This document shows, piece after piece, positions 58,261 to 64,000 of a stretch of DNA of 64,000 nucleotides; positions within the stretch are counted from its first letter, which is position 1, and each line of letters begins with the position of its first letter. Both the position numbers and the translations under genes were made by a program. The stretch spans positions 20,088,488 through 20,152,487 of the forward strand of contig OZ029917.1 of NCBI GenBank assembly GCA_964023275.1, read 5' to 3'. The notes beneath the pieces are model-generated. The model was not told where the DNA came from, searched no databases, and saw nothing but the letters and a program-made list of their open reading frames with translations. The DNA comes from Norana najaformis (Eukaryota; Annelida; Clitellata; Crassiclitellata; Hormogastridae).

Positions 58261-61200
58261 CTACTTGAAAGTTATGTGATATTCTGGATAGGTCTGGTAG
58301 TCCAGAAATACAACATACATTCCTGGACTGGTGATGTTATCCACAACAGAATCGTAAGTCACATCTGCACGGTTTGGAAGAGCTGGTGCCTCTCTGAGAC
58401 CACCCTGACCCTGACAGTATTTCCCAGTGAGAACACGAGCCTGATATATGTGCTTCTGCCCTGATGTATCTGCAGGGCAATAGCCTCTAACTGAATAATT
58501 GGCATTTGTGGCAAAATAGACTCCATTGCCAATGGCAGTACCTAAAGAAAAGGTCATATACAAGGTGTTAAGACATCAGACAAACTCAACGAAACCAGAA
58601 ATCTATTACTTTTAGTTTTTTGGTGAAGTGTTACAGCTGTTGGTATTTTCGATCAATTATTTTATTTCATGCAATGTTTTACAAAAATTATACAGCACCT
58701 ATTCAGATATCTACTCAGAAGGCTCCCTGCCAAACTCAAACTGAGTTTGTCTGATAGAAGAGTCTTACGTTTGAGGAAGAAAATTCCAGCAGTACCTCTT
58801 GTTATGTGAAGCAAGAAGTTAAAAGTTATTTCAGATTGATAGTGCCACAACTGAAAACGCACATTTTCGCACAATAGAAAAGTGAGCAAAGGGATATAGC
58901 AGTTAACTCCTTGCCAAGGATCATACAAAGCTAAAGCTAATCACGCCACAGACAGGACCACATAATTCATTTAAATAGCCCTGAGCCAACCCAACTAATT
59001 AATACTTCCTCATTAATACTTCTTTAATATACGTAATATAAAAAGTAAATCTCGATATAATGTGGAGGATTCAGGACATACGAGCTACAGATTAACCAAA
59101 GCCCCGTAAGATTAAGTCACTGAACAATAGCATCGCTCATCACCAAGCTTCTGGAAGAAGATTGTGTTTGCCTTCTGATCCTTCTGTTGATGCAGATGAG
59201 CACAACAAAAATCTTTCTTCCAGTACATGACTTATCGTGCCATTTCACGCATTGGTTGAGCAAAGGTCTTCCATTACAATTATGCATGACTCAGCTCAAC
59301 AAAATTCTCACACACACATATCCCAAAGCCGTAAAAAAATTTAAATGGTTTTTCAGAGGTGTATTTAAGTGTAACTAGGTAAGGTTGGTGCACCTCCTAA
59401 CAACTGTTTTATCTGTTATTAATTTTTATTATGAGACAAACTACAGCCTTACCATGTTGCCCACAATAGCTTCTGTTGAAGTTTCGATTGTTAATGTTGA
59501 CAACATTGGTACCATTGGTGCCATGCCACAGGCGCTTTTCATTCTCTTGTCCTGGATTTGTGCGGTCCATGTCAAGTTTTCGGTTCATGTACTGACGGTA
59601 CAAGACTGGATTCTGTATCCTTTCAATCTAAAATGTACAGCAGACATGAATCTGACAATAAGTAGTAATAGCTTTGTGTATTACCATAATGACTTTGTTT
59701 AAACGCATTAAATCTGAAAGCATATTTGACTGTTGTAAGATAGAAATATGTTTTAATCTGGAACTATTAGAATCAAACTGCGGCAGCAACTTACTCATAA
59801 TCATCTGGTACCCTGGAGAACATGTCGGCATAAAAAGTTGAGAATTCTGTGTTCAAATTTTGCAGATCTGAGATTACTGACACAATATCTTTAAAAATGG
59901 TACCCATATGCATTATCACCTAGATTTTATTTGTTTGTACATAGTAACTTACTATAAATTTTTATTACCAATAAATAAATATCAAATACTAATTCAAAGA
60001 AATAATGGCAACAGGGAACTTCACAATACTACAAATTGCTAAACAATAATTATTTAGCTGATTTTAACCAGAACATTGATGGCTGATTTTATGTAGGAGG
60101 ACATTGGGCAGCTAAGTTTAAATGGATTTATGTGATAAAACCTTTTCAGCTATCCCACTAATTATACCGTTGTTGCATATTTTAAAATTATTTTTTAAAG
60201 TTTATTTACCTAAACATATAAAATATAAACTGGCAGTGCATACCAGGACCACTGCTTTACCTGGCAGTGTTGAAATGTTCCCCAGTAAACTGTATGTCTG
60301 TACATCAGCTGAATGGTCCTTCATCATCAGGAATTGGCTCTGAGCTACTTATATCAGTGTTCAACAAGTGCAATTACAGAGCTTACCTTGGTAGGGGCTT
60401 GGCACTGTGGATATGATATGGGTAAGCAAAGACAAATTAAGGACCAGTAATGCTGAATGTGACAAGTAATTGAAATTGAATAAGTGAGGTTGTCCATGGA
60501 ATACAAGTTTATTTTTATGTACTCTCACCTGCCATCACCTCCATGGTTGGTATACGAGCATCAAGACATTAAAATTTGTCAAGGTAAGGAGGTTAACAAG
60601 ATGTCTTGTGGGACTGCAGTCGCTGATAGGTGCTTCACCCAAAGACCATGCTTCCTAAGGAGTTTATAGTCTATAGAGGCACATAAACGAGTTGGTTTCC
60701 TTTAGCTTTTTAACTTACCTAGTTGCATATGCTAGTAAAACATGAAATTTAACAGAGGCATAACATGCAGTAACAAACCTGAATTATTGATCCTACTGTG
60801 TTCTGATCTGTCTTTTTCAAATTTGCTTCAACTTTCTTGTATTCTTCATCAGTCGGATTCAGTTTAACAGCTAGGCTATTTGCATCTGGTGCCATTGGCT
60901 TCCAACGAGTTGGCAAAGAAATTGCACCTGAAAACACAACATATGAAGGTTTCATATTAGTTAAAAGATCTCTCAATGACCAGGAAGTCCTTGTGACATT
61001 AAAGACCTCAAGGTAAGATAAGAAAAGATAAGGAAGAAGGTAAGGTAAAGTATGTATATCTCACATATTTTACTCATTTCATCTTACCTTACCTTACCTT
61101 AACTTATTAATTGCACCTTGTTGAAGCACAACCATCCTTAGTCTTCAAGGGCACTGTCCTGCAGCTACAAGATGTTTTAGCCAAAAGCACAGAAAAACAC

Positions 61201-62725
61201 CAACCCCATAAACAGACATGACACAAAACCAAAAGGCAGACAGACATAAGAGTGAAGCACCATAGAAATACCACTTGGCCACCACATCAAGATGGCCTTA
61301 AGGCCCAGTGACCTTCACAATCCACAGATAATTGAGTCCAGTTTTCCACTGCATAAGGTGAATGAAGGAGATTAGTATAACAAACTTAGATGTGACAACA
61401 TGAAGCATTCACAGCCAAACTGATGGCCACAGGATTTTCCAGTTTCACAATAAGGCATACAAGTTGATTTTACACAACATACTTAGGAGTTAAACCCAGG
61501 TTGCATGGTTGCCAACATGTTAACCAATCAAACACTAAGCCACACCAAGTGAGGCATAGCAACAAGATAGGAATGAAGGAATGAATGGCCAACATGTTAG
61601 CTGATCAGACATGAAGCCACTCCATATGAGGCATAGTAACAACATTAGAATGAAGGATTGTTCACCATGTTAGCCAATCAACAACCAACACAGTAGCTAA
61701 ACAACGTATATGGCTGCAAGTCTGCATCCATACATGTTGTTTAGTCTAATTCTGTCATGTGGCCATTTCTTCCTCTTGTGTGAACTTGTTCGATAATTCT
61801 CATATGTTTGGATTTCAACTAATAATAAGTCTGTGTTTCTGAGTCTTTCTTGGTTCTTGCATGGTTTTTGTGTGTTTTTGGATGGTCTTTCATCATTCAT
61901 GATAGACATCAGACCTGCCGACCTGTATGTCGTCTGCAACTGGGAAAGTCACAGATTCAGTGAAGGAAGGGTGAGGAGACTCTGGAGTGGGATCGACTAT
62001 CAACCATGGAGAGGTTCTGCAACCAATCGAATGCCTGTCCTGTGCACACTTGCTGCCTCAAGAGATCTCCAGATGCTGCATAATCTACCAACTGCGAGAG
62101 AATGCCGGATGGTGAGGCAGCTGTGTGCCACGAGTGGGAGACCCCATCACTTGTACTCATTCCTCATCTTGGATGCAATGCATTCCTGGAACTCTGAACA
62201 TGGTATCATCTGTCAACTCTGGATGGCATGTGGAAGCCCACTAACTATGACTTTTCTAGTTATCTGAGGACTACATGCTAATTGTTGAACTCTTGTTCTT
62301 AATTACATATTTTTTATTCTTAACATCATAGAGGCTAGTGTTATGAGCGCCTCTGATTTGTTTCTCTTGCAGCAGCACTATATAAATTTCCATATACAAA
62401 TACAGTTACAATCAAACACTAAGCCACTCCAAATCAGGCACAATAACAAGATTGTGAGGGGCTGCTGGTACCTGACTGATATTCACGGTTACCAAACACT
62501 GGTTACAGAATTTAGTAACTTACCTGGTATGATCCTTTTGATGGAAACTTTTCCACCTTGGCCGCGATCATCTGTCATGTCCTTGAAGTTAATCTTATGT
62601 TTAACATTCTTTGAATCGGTGTACTCTAAAGATGATTCTCTCTTGTGATGTGCTCTCTCGATGGTTCCAGTAGCATATCGTCCATAATTTTTAAATGTGC
62701 CACCCTCATTGTACGCCCAGACAGC
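58261..62725 (-). CDS. WWE-domain PARP (PARP11/14-like), 5' exons beyond window or unseen
   Basis: Four exons on the minus strand: 62725-62524, 60927-60779, 59627-59453, 58541-58261. Phases agree. Exon a is a WWE domain (AVWAYNEGGTFKNYG, TIERAHH, INFKDMTDD, IKRIIPG). Exons b-d are the PARP catalytic domain: SLPTRWKPM, IERIQNPVLYRQY, LWHGTN (His of the H-Y-E triad), GNGVYFATNANYS (Tyr), ARVLTGKYCQGQGG, YDSVVD, and YPEYHITFK followed by the stop. WWE followed by PARP is the architecture of PARP11, 12, 13 and 14. The residue in the place of catalytic Glu appears to be Met (PGMYVVF), so mono-ADP-ribosylation is expected rather than polymer synthesis. Known family roles: innate immunity, RNA control and stress. 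Macro domains or zinc fingers, if present, lie upstream. Introns hold repeats. Confidence 0.92.
61270..61690 (-). repeat. SINE-like sequence with a 76-bp imperfect tandem repeat
   Basis: The minus strand contains GGCTTAGTG (A-box-like) and GGGTTTAACTCC (B-box-like) about 45 bp apart (61550-61480). On the plus strand, 'gccaacatgtta' to 'aatgaagga' is repeated about 2.3 times (61510-61690), with a further partial copy near 62411. Inside a PARP intron. Confidence 0.5.
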
Positions 62726-63384
62726 CTGCAAAAGATGCAACAAGGATGGTTAGAAAGTTGACTAGCAACAAAATATTCTCCCTTTCAGAGCTAAAAATGG
62801 TCACAGACGGTAAAATATTAGTATTATTTGTGCTACTATTAACACTGTATTTTTAGTCGGACCTTTGTAACATTCCTTAAACAGCCAACATCAAGCTCAA
62901 ATACAAGGAATGAACAAAGTTGACTAGCAACAAAATATTCCCTTTTTTCAGAACTTTTTTCAGATCAGTATTATTTGTATTATTATTAATATTTTTATTA
63001 TGACTTTGTGACATTTCTTAGAATTCTTGCTCCTCAAACACTATGAATGAGCAATTGATAACAGCAAGTAGGACCAGCTAAATTATAATCTAATTCACCC
63101 CAGACCAGCAGTAATAGCATGCATAATAATTATTCTTAGCAAATGATAACAGACAGTAATTTTGCCAAAGGATGCTGGACTTAAAATAACAGAGGGTGGG
63201 CACTTCATAAAATTTCAAATGACGTTTGCTCTTTGGGGTGCTTATGATAGAGAAATTTGTTTGTAATAACAGAATTTGAATCATTCGCCATTATTATTAT
63301 ATTTATATAAATATGAAAGGAAATTTTTAAATATTATGTTTACATTTTTAAAATAATAAGTTCACAATGTGCTAACTAATAAGC

Positions 63385-63560
63385 ACAATACTGATGTTCA
63401 GCTGTACTTCGGCCTTTCACTCAAAACTGAAAACATTGACCTGGAACCGAACCCTTTTGCCTATCGATTTTGTTTTGACTGAGCGCCTGTGAATAAGCTG
63501 GTCCCTGCGGTGCGGCTTTCGTTGAGCGCTGTAGAAATCTTGGAATTACGATTACAATTA
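63385..63560 (+). mobile_element. 3' fragment of family A retrotransposon
   Basis: Plus-strand copy containing the end of the ORF ('cactcaaaactgaaaac'), an internal deletion, the 3' UTR, the 'gagcgctgtagaaatc' terminus and three GATTAC-like hexamers. Confidence 0.8.
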
Positions 63561-63639
63561 CTTCTATTTTTTAATTGATTTAAATACCTAGTAAATTTAG
63601 CGATTTTATACTGGTATGTTCTTTTAAATAAGTTAGATA

Positions 63640-63880
63640 TAATTTTCATTTTTTTTCTGCAACAGAATCTACCCTTCTTGCCGTTAATAATGACATCACT
63701 ATAGATAAGGGTAAAGTGACAGCACTTGTTCTTCTGGACTGGTCTGCTGCTTTTGATACTGTAGACCATTCTCTTCTTTTGATTGTCTCCAGCACTGATT
63801 TGGGGTTTCTGGTCCTGGCTACATTGGTTCCCAGTCTGTCCTTCATATCTCCCTCTAACAGTCTCCTTTTATGACAGGTG
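63640..63880 (+). mobile_element. reverse-transcriptase fragment of CR1-like element
   Basis: Plus-strand frame reads TESTLLAVNND, then VTALVLLDWSAAFDTVDHSLLL, a conserved polymerase block, followed by degenerate sequence and a stop. It is separate from the 63.4 kb fragment, since it lies downstream of that copy's tail. Confidence 0.75.
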
Positions 63881-64000
63881 TTAGCATATTAGTTATGCTA
63901 CCATTAGTGTCAGTCCAATTTTACATGTTTACATAGTTCAAACAAGTTAATCAAATGAATATAGTTCAAACAAGCTAAATAACAAGATCTACGCTTATAC

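Noticed and set aside
61833..62267. 144-residue plus-strand frame
   Set aside because: Lies in an intron of the PARP gene, no domain, composition not convincing.

Overview
This is nuclear DNA of an animal, most likely a marine invertebrate such as a mollusc, other lophotrochozoan or invertebrate deuterostome. The genes have spliceosomal introns of about 0.2 to 3 kb with GT-AG borders. They include animal-specific families (Fe65/APBB adaptor, WWE-PARP, rho-type GST, CK1 alpha, C2H2 zinc finger). The gaps are filled with CR1/L2-like and RTE-like retrotransposons, tRNA-derived SINEs and small DNA transposons. The sequence alone does not fix the phylum.

Layout. 1-2.9 kb (minus): a C2H2 zinc-finger gene, running off the left edge. 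3-13.2 kb: transposon-rich, with one complete and apparently young CR1/L2-like retrotransposon (5.1-8.8 kb) flanked by a perfect 28-bp target-site duplication, plus many 3'-end fragments of the same family. 13.5-20.5 kb (plus): a six-exon rho-type glutathione S-transferase gene with an array of CCAAT-like boxes at 21-bp spacing just upstream. 22.3 kb: a 5S rRNA-derived sequence. 25-25.9 kb (minus): an intronless casein kinase 1 alpha gene. 30.1 kb (plus): a small unrecognised single-exon gene. 28-39.5 kb: strong local excess of the palindrome TAGGCCTA, plus microsatellites. 35.8-54.4 kb (plus): a 15-exon Fe65/APBB gene (WW, PTB1, PTB2) with a possible alternative first exon, a recent tandem exon duplication, an altered WW domain, and intronic insertions (hAT-like MITE, foldback element, SINEs, RTE copy). 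58.3-62.7 kb (minus): the 3' exons of a WWE-PARP gene, convergent with Fe65 and running off the right side. 63.4-64 kb: more retrotransposon fragments.

The cellular genes do not form a pathway or operon; each is an independent eukaryotic transcription unit. Exon borders were set by eye from splice consensus, reading phase and remembered family alignment. All phases across the four multi-exon gene models are consistent, but no transcript data were available.
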